Source: Lysinibacillus sp. OF-1 (GTDB lineage Bacteria > Bacillota > Bacilli > Bacillales_A > Planococcaceae). From it: a stretch of 64,000 bases of DNA. Within the stretch, counting starts at the first letter, position 1. Each line of letters begins with the position of its first letter. The stretch covers positions 4,030,001-4,094,000 of the forward strand of contig NZ_CP102798.1 in NCBI RefSeq assembly GCF_028356935.1, written 5' to 3'. The notes beneath the pieces were generated by a model. It did no database searches. It worked only from the letters and a program-made list of their open reading frames with translations, and was not told the DNA's origin. Positions 36,573-47,706 of the stretch are shown here, in pieces. The translations under genes and the position numbers were made by a program.

Positions 36573-36643
36573 ATGACAAAGCAAAGATATTAGCTTAAAA
36601 ATATCACATAGCCCTTTTCAGCCTCTCTGGACCGTATTAAAGG
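36556..36643 (-). promoter_or_regulatory. PyrR-binding hairpin 1 and antiterminator in the MFS gene leader
   Basis: On the minus strand CCTTT (36643-36639) pairs with AAAGG (36617-36613) and CGG with CTG around UCCAGAGAGG, the loop found in B. subtilis pyr attenuators. The 3' arm AAAAGGGC also pairs with GCCCTTTT at 36565-36572, and CAGAG with CTCTG outside it, which would disrupt the terminator. This is the standard three-state pyr arrangement. Confidence 0.85.
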
Positions 36644-36720
36644 ATTTATATATCGTTCATTTATACCGTTCTACATTCTATAAGATTACGAATGAAAAAG
36701 CAATGGTTGAATAGTGGAAA

Positions 36721-38088
36721 TTAGCCTGATACTTCAATAAAGTTTTGGGCAAATTGATAAATCAAATGAGCTGGTACAGCTAAGTTCAGATTCTGACCAT
36801 CATCAAAGCCTGCTGTTATCAAACCGACCAATCGTCCATGCATATCCAATAAAGCACCACCAGAACTGCCATTGGAAATAGCAGCCGTAAATTGAATCAT
36901 AGACATTTTTCGAAGATCTCGAAAGCCTGAAACAATTCCATCAGAAACCGAATTAAATAATCCTAAGGGACTGCCAATCGCCACAATTTTTTGCCCGCGA
37001 ACTAATTGACCCTCTATTTTAACAGGCAAAGGTAGACTTGTTCTGTCTACCTTCAAAATAGCCAAATCATGCATGTCATGATATTTCACAAATTGATGGG
37101 TAATATATTCGTTTGGATCATTTTCATATAGCACTGAATAATAGTTCCCACCACCTACAACATGCAAGTTCGTCAAAATATAGCCATCGCGATGGAGAAC
37201 AACTCCAGAACCAAAACATAACACCTTACCATCTGCACCAAATGTCTTTATCATCACAACAGACGTCGCTAAAGAAGCCAACTGTTCATAACTACACTCT
37301 TCTGTAGTAACCATACTAGTACTATGAACTGGGAGAATCGTCGGTTGTTGTGGTGGTATGCTTTTCATCGAGAGCATTTTAGGGATTATGAATTCTTTTT
37401 CATAGCAATTACGACAACTCTGCAAAGTAGATGATGCTGCTATGATAGGATACAAATTAGTGATATCCCCTTTAGGGTTCATATAACATATATCGCAGCC
37501 AAGTGTCGATAAAAAATATAAGAATAATGATTCATGCTGCGTAATGTCTCCTATAAAAACAATTTTAAAGGATGCTTGATTTTCCTTAGAAAAAATTTGT
37601 GGTAAATAATAATCCATCCAATATAAAAATTTAACTGCAAAGTTTTTTAGTAACGTGTCATTAGCATGCGGCTGATGTTCTTTAAAAAGATGGAGAATTT
37701 TTTTAAAGCTAAGCTTTTTTGTCCATTCAAGTTGATCATTCGGTAATTTACCGCATAAAGATGTCTCATACAGTAACTGCATACTATCAGCAGCAGCCTG
37801 CCAATCTCCCCAAAGCTCCGACAGTCTATCTGCATCTTTCTTATTATTGATGACCTCAAGCCTATGTAGTCGTAAATAAAATACGCTTTGCTTTGTGAAA
37901 TACTCATCCATTTTTAAAATATCTTCTTTATAAAGATCTACAGAATCAGGTATACCAATATAACGTAGAAAGACCACTTCCTTCGTAAGGGCATTATTGT
38001 GAGGATTGATCTGCATAAACTCCTGAAAAGGATTGGCTAACTTTTTATACTTAATTTTTAACGGTCTCGTTGTCACAACCATCTTCAT
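36721..38088 (-). CDS. YceG-like region fused to an HtrA-like trypsin-fold serine protease
   Basis: 455 residues from the ATG at 38088 (AGGAG upstream; ATG 6 bases later and 38109 are alternatives). Residues about 30-230 resemble one unit of the Ter-associated YceG family: VVFLRYIGIPD near 39, a helical region, then KIVFIGDITQHESLFLYFLS and LGCDICYMNPKGD (175-208), followed by CRNC. Residues about 265-455 are an S1C/HtrA-type protease with His309 (TNLHVV), Asp341 (HDLAILKV) and Ser409 (NGSSGGAL). No signal peptide or PDZ domain is seen, so it should be cytosolic. The protease call is firm; the N-terminal family call is less so. Confidence 0.75.
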   Translation of the reverse strand: MKMVVTTRPLKIKYKKLANPFQEFMQINPHNNALTKEVVFLRYIGIPDSVDLYKEDILKMDEYFTKQSVFYLRLHRLEVINNKKDADRLSELWGDWQAAADSMQLLYETSLCGKLPNDQLEWTKKLSFKKILHLFKEHQPHANDTLLKNFAVKFLYWMDYYLPQIFSKENQASFKIVFIGDITQHESLFLYFLSTLGCDICYMNPKGDITNLYPIIAASSTLQSCRNCYEKEFIIPKMLSMKSIPPQQPTILPVHSTSMVTTEECSYEQLASLATSVVMIKTFGADGKVLCFGSGVVLHRDGYILTNLHVVGGGNYYSVLYENDPNEYITHQFVKYHDMHDLAILKVDRTSLPLPVKIEGQLVRGQKIVAIGSPLGLFNSVSDGIVSGFRDLRKMSMIQFTAAISNGSSGGALLDMHGRLVGLITAGFDDGQNLNLAVPAHLIYQFAQNFIEVSG

Positions 38089-38179
38089 ACAACTCCTATA
38101 AAACGTCATTACATATAATGGTACTTATATACAATTCTCTGATTTCTCTCTAAATCCTCTATTCCTTACGAACAAAAAA

Positions 38180-38213
38180 GCCCAACTCTATAAAGAATTG
38201 GACGTTTTCTTCA
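38180..38213 (-). terminator. Hairpin upstream of the protease fusion gene
   Basis: On the minus strand GTCCAATTC pairs with GAGTTGGGC, followed by TTTTTT. It lies between the glpK terminator and the protease gene. It may stop readthrough from glpK or act as a leader attenuator for the protease. Confidence 0.5.
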
Positions 38214-38262
38214 CCTTTCTTAAATAAAAACAGACAAAAATACTTATCAGAAGTAATAGCTA

Positions 38263-38418
38263 ATGCAAATGGCAAAACAGCTATACGAAGAGCTGCTTGA
38301 AAAAGAAATCATACCAGAAGAAAATGAAAAGGAATTAGCATTGAAAGTCCTCGCTCAAATGATCGAAAATTTGAGGACTCATTGGACATTCGTTACGAGC
38401 TATCTGGAGACAACATAA
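38263..38418 (+). CDS. Short helical ORF, possible gene remnant
   Basis: 51 codons encoding a protein-like helical sequence (MQMAKQLYEELLEKEIIPEE, then LALKVLAQMIENLRTHWTF). Composition and the amphipathic pattern look like genuine coding DNA. The ribosome-binding site is weak and a stop lies two codons before the ATG, so it may be the tail of a decayed gene. It is the only plus-strand coding signal between 36418 and 43575. No family recognised. The rest of the 38110-38491 gap holds only the two hairpins. Confidence 0.35.
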   Translation: MQMAKQLYEELLEKEIIPEENEKELALKVLAQMIENLRTHWTFVTSYLETT

Positions 38419-38424
38419 AAAATA

Positions 38425-38448
38425 GAGAAATCCGAATTCGGATTTCTC
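38425..38448 (-). terminator. glpK terminator, perfect 24-base palindrome
   Basis: GAGAAATCCGAA and TTCGGATTTCTC form a perfect palindrome, followed on the minus strand by TATTTTTTATG, 44 bases after the glpK stop. Confidence 0.75.
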
Positions 38449-38491
38449 ATTAATTGAAGCTAGTTATACCCCAGCCTCTCAAATGGTTTGC

Positions 38492-40811
<2,320 letters not shown>

Positions 40812-40847
40812 AGTGAGGTCCCCCTTTGTGATAATAGCCCATAGAAA

Positions 40848-40917
40848 ACAAAAAGGAACCCACATTTAATCAAACTACATTAAAACATGTAGATGAACAA
40901 ATGTGGGTTCCTTTTCC
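40848..40917 (-). promoter_or_regulatory. glpF leader terminator, predicted GlpP antitermination target
   Basis: On the minus strand AAAAGGAACCCACATTT pairs with AAATGTGGGTTCCTTTT around a 30-base loop, followed by TTTTTGTTTT, 37 bases before glpF. This is the arrangement controlled by GlpP with glycerol-3-phosphate in B. subtilis. Confidence 0.85.
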
Positions 40918-40973
40918 TAACCACGCGCTTATGAACTTAAGTTCATTTTAGAGAAAAAAACATACAGAGTCAA

Positions 40974-41531
40974 CTATTTATTGAAATTTTCCCATAATCT
41001 CTTATTAGATGTTGTAACGGCGATAGCGCCCCCAGTTAACGCTTCTTCAATATTGTCCACTGTACGCACTAAGCCACCTGTAATAACAGGGATTTGTGTC
41101 CGCTCATAGATTTCTTGAATCATAGACGGAATAATGCCTGGTAATAGTTCAATATAATCAGGCTGTGCTGTTTCAATCATCGAATAACTTTTTTCAAGAG
41201 CAATCGTATCAATCAAAAACACACGTTGAATAGCCATAATTCCACGAGCTTTGGCTTTCATTAGCATATTGGAACGAGTTGAAATAATACCAGCGGGACG
41301 AACATCATTACATAAAAAGTCCGCTGCAAAATTATCCGTTTTTAAGCCATGAATTAAATCAGCATGAATAATTAATTTTTTTCCATGCCGATGTGCCTCA
41401 CGCTTTAAAGACATCAATAAGCTAATATGCACCTCCAAGAGGACAATATAAGTGAATGGACTTGCTATTATTTCGTCAAACTGCTTAACAGTACGCGCTG
41501 CAGGAATTACCTGTTGATTATCAAAATGCAT
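40974..41531 (-). CDS. glpP: GlpP, glycerol-3-phosphate-responsive mRNA antiterminator
   Basis: 185 residues matching the GlpP family throughout: VIPAARTVKQFDEIIASPFTYIVLLEVHI, IIHADLIHGLKTDNFAADFLC, ISTRSNMLMKAKARG and the C-terminal PVITGGLVRTVDNIEEALTGGAIAVTTSN. The fold is a TIM-barrel phosphate-binding type. It binds glycerol-3-phosphate and lets RNA polymerase read through leader terminators of glp genes. Here such terminators stand before both glpF and glpD. Confidence 0.96.
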   Translation of the reverse strand: MHFDNQQVIPAARTVKQFDEIIASPFTYIVLLEVHISLLMSLKREAHRHGKKLIIHADLIHGLKTDNFAADFLCNDVRPAGIISTRSNMLMKAKARGIMAIQRVFLIDTIALEKSYSMIETAQPDYIELLPGIIPSMIQEIYERTQIPVITGGLVRTVDNIEEALTGGAIAVTTSNKRLWENFNK

Positions 41532-41598
41532 ACCATTCTCTCCTTCCCTTATAATACAGGGTAAATGCTCACCTTATATTATGAGAGTAACTACCTCA

Positions 41599-43242
41599 TT
41601 ATAGCGCAGTTGTCGCTCGTTTTATTTCTTTCTTAACATCTTCTTCATATTGTGTACGTTGCTGTGCTGTCCAGTTGAGTTGCTTAGCCATTTCATCTAA
41701 AATAGCCTCTTTATATTGTTTAACAATGGCCATTTGGAAGAACATATATCCTGTACGGCGAACCATAAAGTCATTCGGATGAACGACCAATTCATGATGA
41801 ATACCATACATTAATTGTGCATACAGCCATGATGGTAAAACTGGATGTCCTTCCTTAACATAGTTAAAGACAATATCTACATTGCTACCATAATGCTGTG
41901 TTAAAAATTTAGCCTCTTCTTCGGATAAGCCTAATTTTTTGCCTAATCTTGTATGGTCATGTAAGAAGGCATATAATTTCTTTGAACCGCCAATATCACC
42001 ACCAGAAATTGGTATTTTCTTTGTTGTACATGGAGAAGATTGAATGCCAAATTGTTGCTCTAGTTCCTGTGCAATCGTATTTAATACCGTTTCAGCCATT
42101 TTACGGTAGCCTGTTAATTTCCCACCTGCAATTGTTACAAGTCCTGATGGTGATACCCACACTTCATCCTTACGAGAAATTTCAGACGGATTTTTTCCGT
42201 CCTCATGAATCAACGGACGCACACCTGCCCAGCTTGATTCAATATCCGCATCTGTCACCTTTACATTTGGGAACATATAACGAATCGCGTTCATTATATA
42301 ATCGCGATCCTCTTGATAAATATCCATATTACGAGCATCGCCCTCATAAAATGTATCTGTTGTTCCTACATAGGTCTTACCTTGACGAGGAATGGCAAAT
42401 ACCATGCGACCATCAGGTGTATCAAAATAAACAGCTTGTTTTAATGGGAACTTTGATTCATCAAAAACAATATGCACACCTTTTGATAAAATTAAATGCT
42501 TACCTGCCTGCTTCCCTTCAATTGTGCGCACATCATCCACCCATGGACCAGCAGCATTAACCACTGCCTTTGCACGAATATCGATTGTACGGTCTGTTAT
42601 TAAATCCTTTGCTACAATGCCATTGATTTTTCGCTGTTCATTATATAAGAAGTTTTCGGCTTTCATATAATTAATTAATGTTGCACCTTTTTCAATCGCT
42701 GCCTTCGCTACCTCAATCGTTAAACGAGCATCATCCGTACGGTATTCCACATACATACCACCGCCAAGTAATCCCTTTGTTTTCACTAATGGCTCCTTCT
42801 CAACGGTTTCAACTGCATTTAACATATAACGACGCTCAGCACGTCTGACTCCTGCTAAAAAATCATAGACACGCAAGCCAAGATTTGTAGAGTATTTTCC
42901 AAATGTCCCGCCCTTATGAAAAGGTAACAGCATCCAAACAGGTGTTGTCACATGTGGACCATTTTCATAAACAATGGCACGTTCCTTTCCTAACTCTGCT
43001 ACCTCTTTTATTTCAAATTGCTTTAAATAGCGTAAACCACCATGTACTAATTTTGTCGAACGGCTAGAGGTACCTGCTGCAAAATCCTGCATTTCCACTA
43101 ATGCTACAGAAAGACCGCGAGCAATAGCATCTAGTGCAATACCACATCCTGTAATGCCCCCACCAATTACTAATAAATCATACTCCCTGCCTTGTAGTTC
43201 CTCCATTGTTTGTTGTCGTTGTATCGCAGAAGCTGTACTCAT
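41599..43242 (-). CDS. glpD: Aerobic glycerol-3-phosphate dehydrogenase
   Basis: 547 residues. The FAD-binding Rossmann motif VIGGGITGCGIALDA is near residue 25, with the GlpD blocks GTSSRSTKLVHGGLRYLKQFE, YVEYRTDDARLTIEVAKAA and GVRPLIHEDGK. It is a membrane-associated enzyme oxidising glycerol-3-phosphate to dihydroxyacetone phosphate and passing electrons to quinone. In B. subtilis glpD is last in the cluster; here it is upstream of glpP and has its own leader terminator. Confidence 0.97.
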   Translation of the reverse strand: MSTASAIQRQQTMEELQGREYDLLVIGGGITGCGIALDAIARGLSVALVEMQDFAAGTSSRSTKLVHGGLRYLKQFEIKEVAELGKERAIVYENGPHVTTPVWMLLPFHKGGTFGKYSTNLGLRVYDFLAGVRRAERRYMLNAVETVEKEPLVKTKGLLGGGMYVEYRTDDARLTIEVAKAAIEKGATLINYMKAENFLYNEQRKINGIVAKDLITDRTIDIRAKAVVNAAGPWVDDVRTIEGKQAGKHLILSKGVHIVFDESKFPLKQAVYFDTPDGRMVFAIPRQGKTYVGTTDTFYEGDARNMDIYQEDRDYIMNAIRYMFPNVKVTDADIESSWAGVRPLIHEDGKNPSEISRKDEVWVSPSGLVTIAGGKLTGYRKMAETVLNTIAQELEQQFGIQSSPCTTKKIPISGGDIGGSKKLYAFLHDHTRLGKKLGLSEEEAKFLTQHYGSNVDIVFNYVKEGHPVLPSWLYAQLMYGIHHELVVHPNDFMVRRTGYMFFQMAIVKQYKEAILDEMAKQLNWTAQQRTQYEEDVKKEIKRATTAL

Positions 43243-43272
43243 ATTTTATTTCCTCCCTCATCATTTTAAAGA

Positions 43273-43328
43273 TAAAAAAAGACCATCAAAAGCATATGTA
43301 CGCTAGGTACATACGTTTTCAATGGTCT
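43273..43328 (-). promoter_or_regulatory. glpD leader terminator, predicted GlpP antitermination target
   Basis: On the minus strand AGACCATTGAAAACGTATGTAC pairs almost perfectly with its complement around CTAGC, followed by TTTTTTTATC, about 30 bases before glpD. Confidence 0.85.
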
Positions 43329-43574
43329 CTCAGTTACTCAAACCTGCTATTAACTTACTTTTTATTGTAATATGCACATTCAAAAAAGGCAAGTTTATGT
43401 TTTAGCAGTATACTGTTATGTGAAGAAATATGCGCTACGAAAGTAGCTACACATGCCTAAACAAAAACGTTTTTTAGCAAAAGATGATAGCCTCTACTGT
43501 TCATTTGAAACTTAATAAACATTTGATCGTAAATATATTAAAAAATTGTAACGGTTAAAAAGGATTGAGAATTT

Positions 43575-43754
43575 ATGAAGGATTGGTGGCAAAGAAGAAA
43601 AGGCAAGAAGTACCACAGCGGTTATACATTTTTAGATTTCATTTTTGATGTACTCGTTTGGATACCTGAACTCATTCTCTTGCCTTTTAGAGTCCTTTTC
43701 TGGTTACTTAGAGGCATAGGGAGATTAATTGGTGATGTATTTGATTTTGTCTAA
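43575..43754 (+). CDS. Small basic/hydrophobic membrane-associated protein
   Basis: 59 residues (MKDWWQRRKGKKYHSGYTFL then a hydrophobic region FDVLVWIPELILLPFRVLFW). The basic N-terminus and one or two hydrophobic helices suggest membrane association. AAAAAGGATTGAG lies upstream of the ATG. A hairpin terminator follows. No family recognised; composition argues strongly for a real gene. Between glpD and this gene (43330-43574) I see no other coding signal. Confidence 0.6.
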   Translation: MKDWWQRRKGKKYHSGYTFLDFIFDVLVWIPELILLPFRVLFWLLRGIGRLIGDVFDFV

Positions 43755-43823
43755 AAAATGCTGTTTGCTTATAAAGGTTAAAATAAATAGGAAGATTCAT
43801 TTGTAGCCTTTATACCAGAAAAA

Positions 43824-43870
43824 AAGCAAGAGTAAGGAGTCGATATTGCTTACTCCTGCCCTTGCTTTTT
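43824..43870. terminator. Bidirectional terminator
   Basis: GCAAG and TAAG(GAGT) pair with CTTAC(TC) and CTTGC around a short loop; T runs on both sides serve the small plus-strand gene and the dihydrouridine synthase gene. Confidence 0.7.
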
Positions 43871-43903
43871 ATGAATTATGCTCCATTCTTACCAGCTTAC
43901 AGG

Positions 43904-44872
43904 TCACTCCATATTATTTGCTTCAAAGTTATCTAGCAATGCACGCACTTCATCTGTTGATTTCGTGTTCATCAATTGGCTTCTTAATTCACCAGCTCCA
44001 CGGAATCCTTTGACATAAATTTTGAAAAAGCGATGAAGCCCTGTGATGGAACGTGGTAGTACTTCCGCATATTGATCTTGCAGATCGAGCTGCAGTCTTA
44101 AAAGATCAAGATACTCTTTACTGCTATGCTCTTTTGGCTCTTTTTCAAAAGCAAACGGATTTTTAAAAATACCTCGCCCAATCATCACGCCATCAATACC
44201 ATATTGTTCAGCTAGCTGTAGTCCCGTTTGACGGTCAGGAATATCTCCATTGATTGTTAGTAGCGTATTTGGTGCAATACGGTCACGTAACTTTTTGATT
44301 TCCGGAATAAGCTCCCAATGCGCATCTACTAAGCTCATTTCCTTTCTTGTTCGTAGATGAATCGAAAGGTTCGCTATATCTTGTTGTAAAATATGTGTTA
44401 GCCACTCCTCCCACTCATTTATCTCCTTATAGCCAAGACGGGTTTTCACACTGACAGGCAATCCACCCGCTTTTGCTGCTTGAATCAATTCTGCCGCGAC
44501 ATCTGGACGGAGAATAAGGCCACTCCCTTTTCCTCTTGATGCCACATTCGGTACAGGGCAACCCATATTAATATCAATGCCTTTAAAACCGAGCTCTGCC
44601 ATACCAATACTCATTTGACGGAAATAGTCGGGATTATCCCCCCAAATATGTGCCACCATTGGCTGCTCATCTTCTGTAAAAGTCAAACGGCCACGTACAC
44701 TTTTCTGTCCCTCTGGATGACAATAGCTATCCGAATTTGTAAACTCTGTAAAAAATACATCCGGCCGACCCGCTTCATTTACTACATGTCGAAAAACAAC
44801 ATCTGTCACATCTTCCATTGGTGCCAGCACAAAAAATGGTCGTGGTAAATCACGCCAAAAATTATCTATCAT
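43904..44872 (-). CDS. tRNA-dihydrouridine synthase family protein
   Basis: 322 residues from the ATG at 44872 (GAGAGGA upstream). It is a TIM-barrel flavoenzyme with the Dus signatures [11 protein letters not shown] near residue 15, INMGCPVP with the catalytic Cys near residue 100, VKTRLGY and [12 protein letters not shown]. It reduces specific uridines of tRNA to dihydrouridine. It resembles the Dus-like protein of B. subtilis outside the main dusB operon. Which tRNA position it modifies cannot be told. Confidence 0.9.
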   Translation of the reverse strand: MIDNFWRDLPRPFFVLAPMEDVTDVVFRHVVNEAGRPDVFFTEFTNSDSYCHPEGQKSVRGRLTFTEDEQPMVAHIWGDNPDYFRQMSIGMAELGFKGIDINMGCPVPNVASRGKGSGLILRPDVAAELIQAAKAGGLPVSVKTRLGYKEINEWEEWLTHILQQDIANLSIHLRTRKEMSLVDAHWELIPEIKKLRDRIAPNTLLTINGDIPDRQTGLQLAEQYGIDGVMIGRGIFKNPFAFEKEPKEHSSKEYLDLLRLQLDLQDQYAEVLPRSITGLHRFFKIYVKGFRGAGELRSQLMNTKSTDEVRALLDNFEANNME

Positions 44873-45021
44873 GTTAAACCCAAATCCTCTCACTATGAAT
44901 AAAACTCTATACTTTCAGTCCAAAATATAAAGCTCAATTTTACATTTATATCATGCCCAATAACTTTTTGAAAATCAGTCACGTTTATTATATCGAAAAT
45001 GTTCTTAAATGGTAATTGTCT

Positions 45022-45062
45022 AAATAGAAAGCAGATAGTATAGATTTCTCTACACCATCTGC
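45022..45062 (-). terminator. Terminator after the rRNA methyltransferase gene
   Basis: On the minus strand GCAGAT pairs with ATCTGC around an AGAAATCT-containing loop, followed by TTTCTATTT. Confidence 0.6.
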
Positions 45063-45066
45063 TTTT

Positions 45067-46434
45067 CTACTCTACTAACGTTAGCCAAGCAACCGCTTCA
45101 CAATGCGTCGAATGCGGGAACATGTCTACTGGCTGAATTTCCTGTGTTTGATAGCCGCCATCCTCCAAAATGCGAAGGTCACGTGCTAGTGTAGCTGGGT
45201 TACAGGATACATAGACCACTCGTTTTGGTCGTTGCTCTAAAATGGTAGTTAGAAGTGCTTCGTCGCAGCCTTTGCGTGGCGGATCGACTACTAGTACGTC
45301 TGCTTCCTTGCCCTCCTTATACCATCTTGGAATAACTTCCTCTGCTGGGCCAGCCTCAAAATAAGTATTTGTAAAACCATTGAGTATTGCGTTGCGTTTA
45401 GCATCTTCAATTGCTTGTGGGACAATCTCCACGCCCATGACTGCCTTTGCTTTTTGTGCCAGGAATAAAGAGATGGTACCAATGCCACAATACGCATCAA
45501 TGACGCGTTCATCCCCCTGCAAGTCAGCATAATCCAATGCTTGTTTATAGAGGACCTCTGTTTGCTCTGGGTTGACTTGATAGAAGGAACGAGCTGAAAT
45601 CTCAAAACGTACATCGCCAATTGTATCAATAATGATGTCCTTGCCCCAAAGATTGATGGTATCATCACCAAAAATCACATTGGTTTTTTCATTATTCACA
45701 TTTTGCATAATCGACATAACGTTCGGAACTAATCTTTGAATCACTGCAACGGCTGCCTCTTTTTGTGGGAATTTTTTCTTTTTTGTTACAAGGACAACCA
45801 TGACCTCACCTGTTGCTCGTGCTTTACGAATGACAACGTGTCGCAGCATTCCTTCGTGTGTATGCTCATTGTAAGGGCGAATTCCTATCGCCGTTAATTC
45901 CTTTTTCAAGCCTGCAAGAATGGCGTCCGCTTCTCCTGTTTGAATTAAGCAACGATCCATATCTACAATGCTATGCGTTTTTGTTTTATAAAAACCTGCA
46001 ATCGCTTGTCCTTCTTCATTTACAGAGAAGGGGATTTGCGCTTTATTACGGTAATGCCAAGGCTCTTCCATTCCTTTTACAGGAAGAACAGGTGCATTAA
46101 TTTTACCAATGCGCTGCATCACATTGCGCACCATATTTTCTTTCCACTTTAACTGCCCCTCATAGGATAAATGCTGTAGTTGACAGCCGCCACATTGCTT
46201 GAAATAATCACAGGGTGCTACTACTCGATCTGAAGATGGCTTAATAATATCTACAACTTTTGCAAAGCCATAATTTTTCAAGGTTTTCATCACATGTATT
46301 TCAGCTGTTTCGTTCGGAAGTGCGCCTTGTATAAATAGTGGGTAGCCATCAACCTTTGCGACGCCATTGCCATCATGTGTTAAATCTTCTATATAAACTG
46401 AAAGTCGATCATTTTTTTTCACGGGTGCTGACAT
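45067..46434 (-). CDS. rlmCD: 23S rRNA (uracil-C5)-methyltransferase, RlmCD/RumA family
   Basis: 455 residues from the ATG at 46434 (GGAGGATG upstream; the ATG at 46449, with GGAG, is also possible). An N-terminal TRAM domain (VYIEDLTHDGNGVAKVDG) is followed by the iron-sulfur motif CDYFKQCGGCQLQH. The SAM-binding core is VIDAYCGIGTISLFLA, and VDPPRKG and VYVSCNPATLARDL hold the catalytic cysteine. B. subtilis RlmCD (YefA) methylates U747 and U1939 and lies beside dgkB; here cyd genes lie between the two. Dual specificity is assumed from B. subtilis. Confidence 0.9.
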   Translation of the reverse strand: MSAPVKKNDRLSVYIEDLTHDGNGVAKVDGYPLFIQGALPNETAEIHVMKTLKNYGFAKVVDIIKPSSDRVVAPCDYFKQCGGCQLQHLSYEGQLKWKENMVRNVMQRIGKINAPVLPVKGMEEPWHYRNKAQIPFSVNEEGQAIAGFYKTKTHSIVDMDRCLIQTGEADAILAGLKKELTAIGIRPYNEHTHEGMLRHVVIRKARATGEVMVVLVTKKKKFPQKEAAVAVIQRLVPNVMSIMQNVNNEKTNVIFGDDTINLWGKDIIIDTIGDVRFEISARSFYQVNPEQTEVLYKQALDYADLQGDERVIDAYCGIGTISLFLAQKAKAVMGVEIVPQAIEDAKRNAILNGFTNTYFEAGPAEEVIPRWYKEGKEADVLVVDPPRKGCDEALLTTILEQRPKRVVYVSCNPATLARDLRILEDGGYQTQEIQPVDMFPHSTHCEAVAWLTLVE

Positions 46435-46529
46435 TCGTACATCCTCCATTTCAATCTCCTTATTGTAGCATGTGTTGGCGAATGAAAAAAGAACAAGACT
46501 TGCCCGTTATATTGTTCTCCTCACTAACT

Positions 46530-46560
46530 TGAAAAAAGAGCCGCTATTCGCGACTCTTTT
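46530..46560 (-). terminator. Terminator of the cyd operon
   Basis: On the minus strand GAGTCGC pairs with GCGGCTC, followed by TTTTTTC. It overlaps the last codons of the small cydS gene, showing that gene is the end of the transcript. Confidence 0.8.
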
Positions 46561-46666
46561 CTTGCTCTTTTGTAATATGATAATCCCTTGGTGCCCACCA
46601 AAATGCACACAAGATCCCAAGAATGACGACAATAAAAGGTGCATAAAAAATTAAGAAACTTTGCAT
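46544..46666 (-). CDS. cydS: CydS, small subunit of cytochrome bd oxidase
   Basis: 40 residues, starting MQSFLIFYAPFIVVILGIL, one membrane helix and then a charged tail (HITKEQEKSRE). The start closely resembles CydS of the Geobacillus bd oxidase, whose sequence opens MQTFLIMYAPMVVV. The ATG is preceded by AGGAGG, which directly follows the cydB stop (14 bases apart), so it is the third gene of the operon. CydS packs against CydA and stabilises haem b595. Too short for routine ORF calling. Confidence 0.85.
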   Translation of the reverse strand: MQSFLIFYAPFIVVILGILCAFWWAPRDYHITKEQEKSRE

Positions 46667-46680
46667 ACCTTGATTTCCTC

Positions 46681-47706
46681 CTATGCGTGATTGTCTTCTT
46701 TTCCTGTCACATAGTTTTTATTGAACAAGAATAGTTTCATCAATAAATAGAGTGAAGGAAGAAGAAGGCACAGCCCTAAAATAAATGCGATGACTAAAGC
46801 AACCGCCATTTGTGTGCTTGTAAAACTATCATAAATTGTTAAATACGGATACAGTAAGTATGGATATTGTGCTATCCCATATGCAAAGAAGGCTACAGCA
46901 AATTGAGCAATAAGAAGCCCAACTGCAAGTCCGTACTTTTTACGCATGGCAATGAGCATGACTGTAATAATAAATAAGACAGCTGAAATCGCAAACATCC
47001 ACCATAAATTCACCATGTGACTATAACTTTCTGGGTTAATGGATTTCATTTCATACATAATGCCCAGTGCACTAATCATTAACGGTGCTGCCCAAACAAG
47101 TGCATATTTTCGCATCAGTTTAGTCGCTTCTACGTCATTTGCTTTATGAGCATACCACGTTAAAAATACGGCTGAAATATACAGCACAGCAGCGATGCTC
47201 AGTACCACAATGCTCCAAGCAAATGGACTTGTATATAAAGTCCAGTAGTTTAGCACAGGTTGCCCATCAATCAGATCAACATAGCCTCCACCAGCAATGG
47301 CAAAAACAACAGATAAGGAAGCGGGAATTAATAAACCTGCCACACCGTATGTCAGCGTATACCCTATATGTCCTCGCGTACCGTACGATTCAAAGGCATA
47401 GTAGGAGCCACGAATTGCTAACAGTACAAGCGAAATACTGACTGGCACAAGTAAAATCGTTCCGTAATAAAAAGCAGTTTGTGGGAAAAATCCAACGATC
47501 CCTACGAAGAAAAATACTAAAAAGACATTGGTTACTTCCCAGACAGGCGATAAATAACGTTTAATAATATTTGTTAAAATATGATTTTTACCAATTAGTA
47601 GGCTATAAGCGTTGAAGAAGCCTGCACCAAAATCAATGGATGCGACAATGACATAGCCAAATAGAAAAATCCATAATACGGAAATACCTAATACCTCTAA
47701 CGTCAT
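46681..47706 (-). CDS. cydB: Cytochrome bd ubiquinol oxidase subunit II
   Basis: 341 residues with about eight to nine membrane segments and the CydB opening LWIFLFGYVIVASIDFGAGFF, with the conserved Asp/Phe-Gly region, and LSPVWEVTNVFLVFFFVG. Its ATG overlaps the cydA stop by 4 bases. CydB pairs with CydA in the quinol:O2 reductase used at low oxygen. Length and sequence resemble the short-Q-loop group of Firmicutes. Confidence 0.93.
   Translation of the reverse strand: MTLEVLGISVLWIFLFGYVIVASIDFGAGFFNAYSLLIGKNHILTNIIKRYLSPVWEVTNVFLVFFFVGIVGFFPQTAFYYGTILLVPVSISLVLLAIRGSYYAFESYGTRGHIGYTLTYGVAGLLIPASLSVVFAIAGGGYVDLIDGQPVLNYWTLYTSPFAWSIVVLSIAAVLYISAVFLTWYAHKANDVEATKLMRKYALVWAAPLMISALGIMYEMKSINPESYSHMVNLWWMFAISAVLFIITVMLIAMRKKYGLAVGLLIAQFAVAFFAYGIAQYPYLLYPYLTIYDSFTSTQMAVALVIAFILGLCLLLPSLYLLMKLFLFNKNYVTGKEDNHA

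Noticed and set aside
36537-36643. Leader of the MFS gene considered as a SAM (S-box), guanidine or T-box element
   Set aside because: It lacks their conserved cores. The UCCAGAGAGG and UCCCGUGAGG loops instead match the PyrR-binding consensus.
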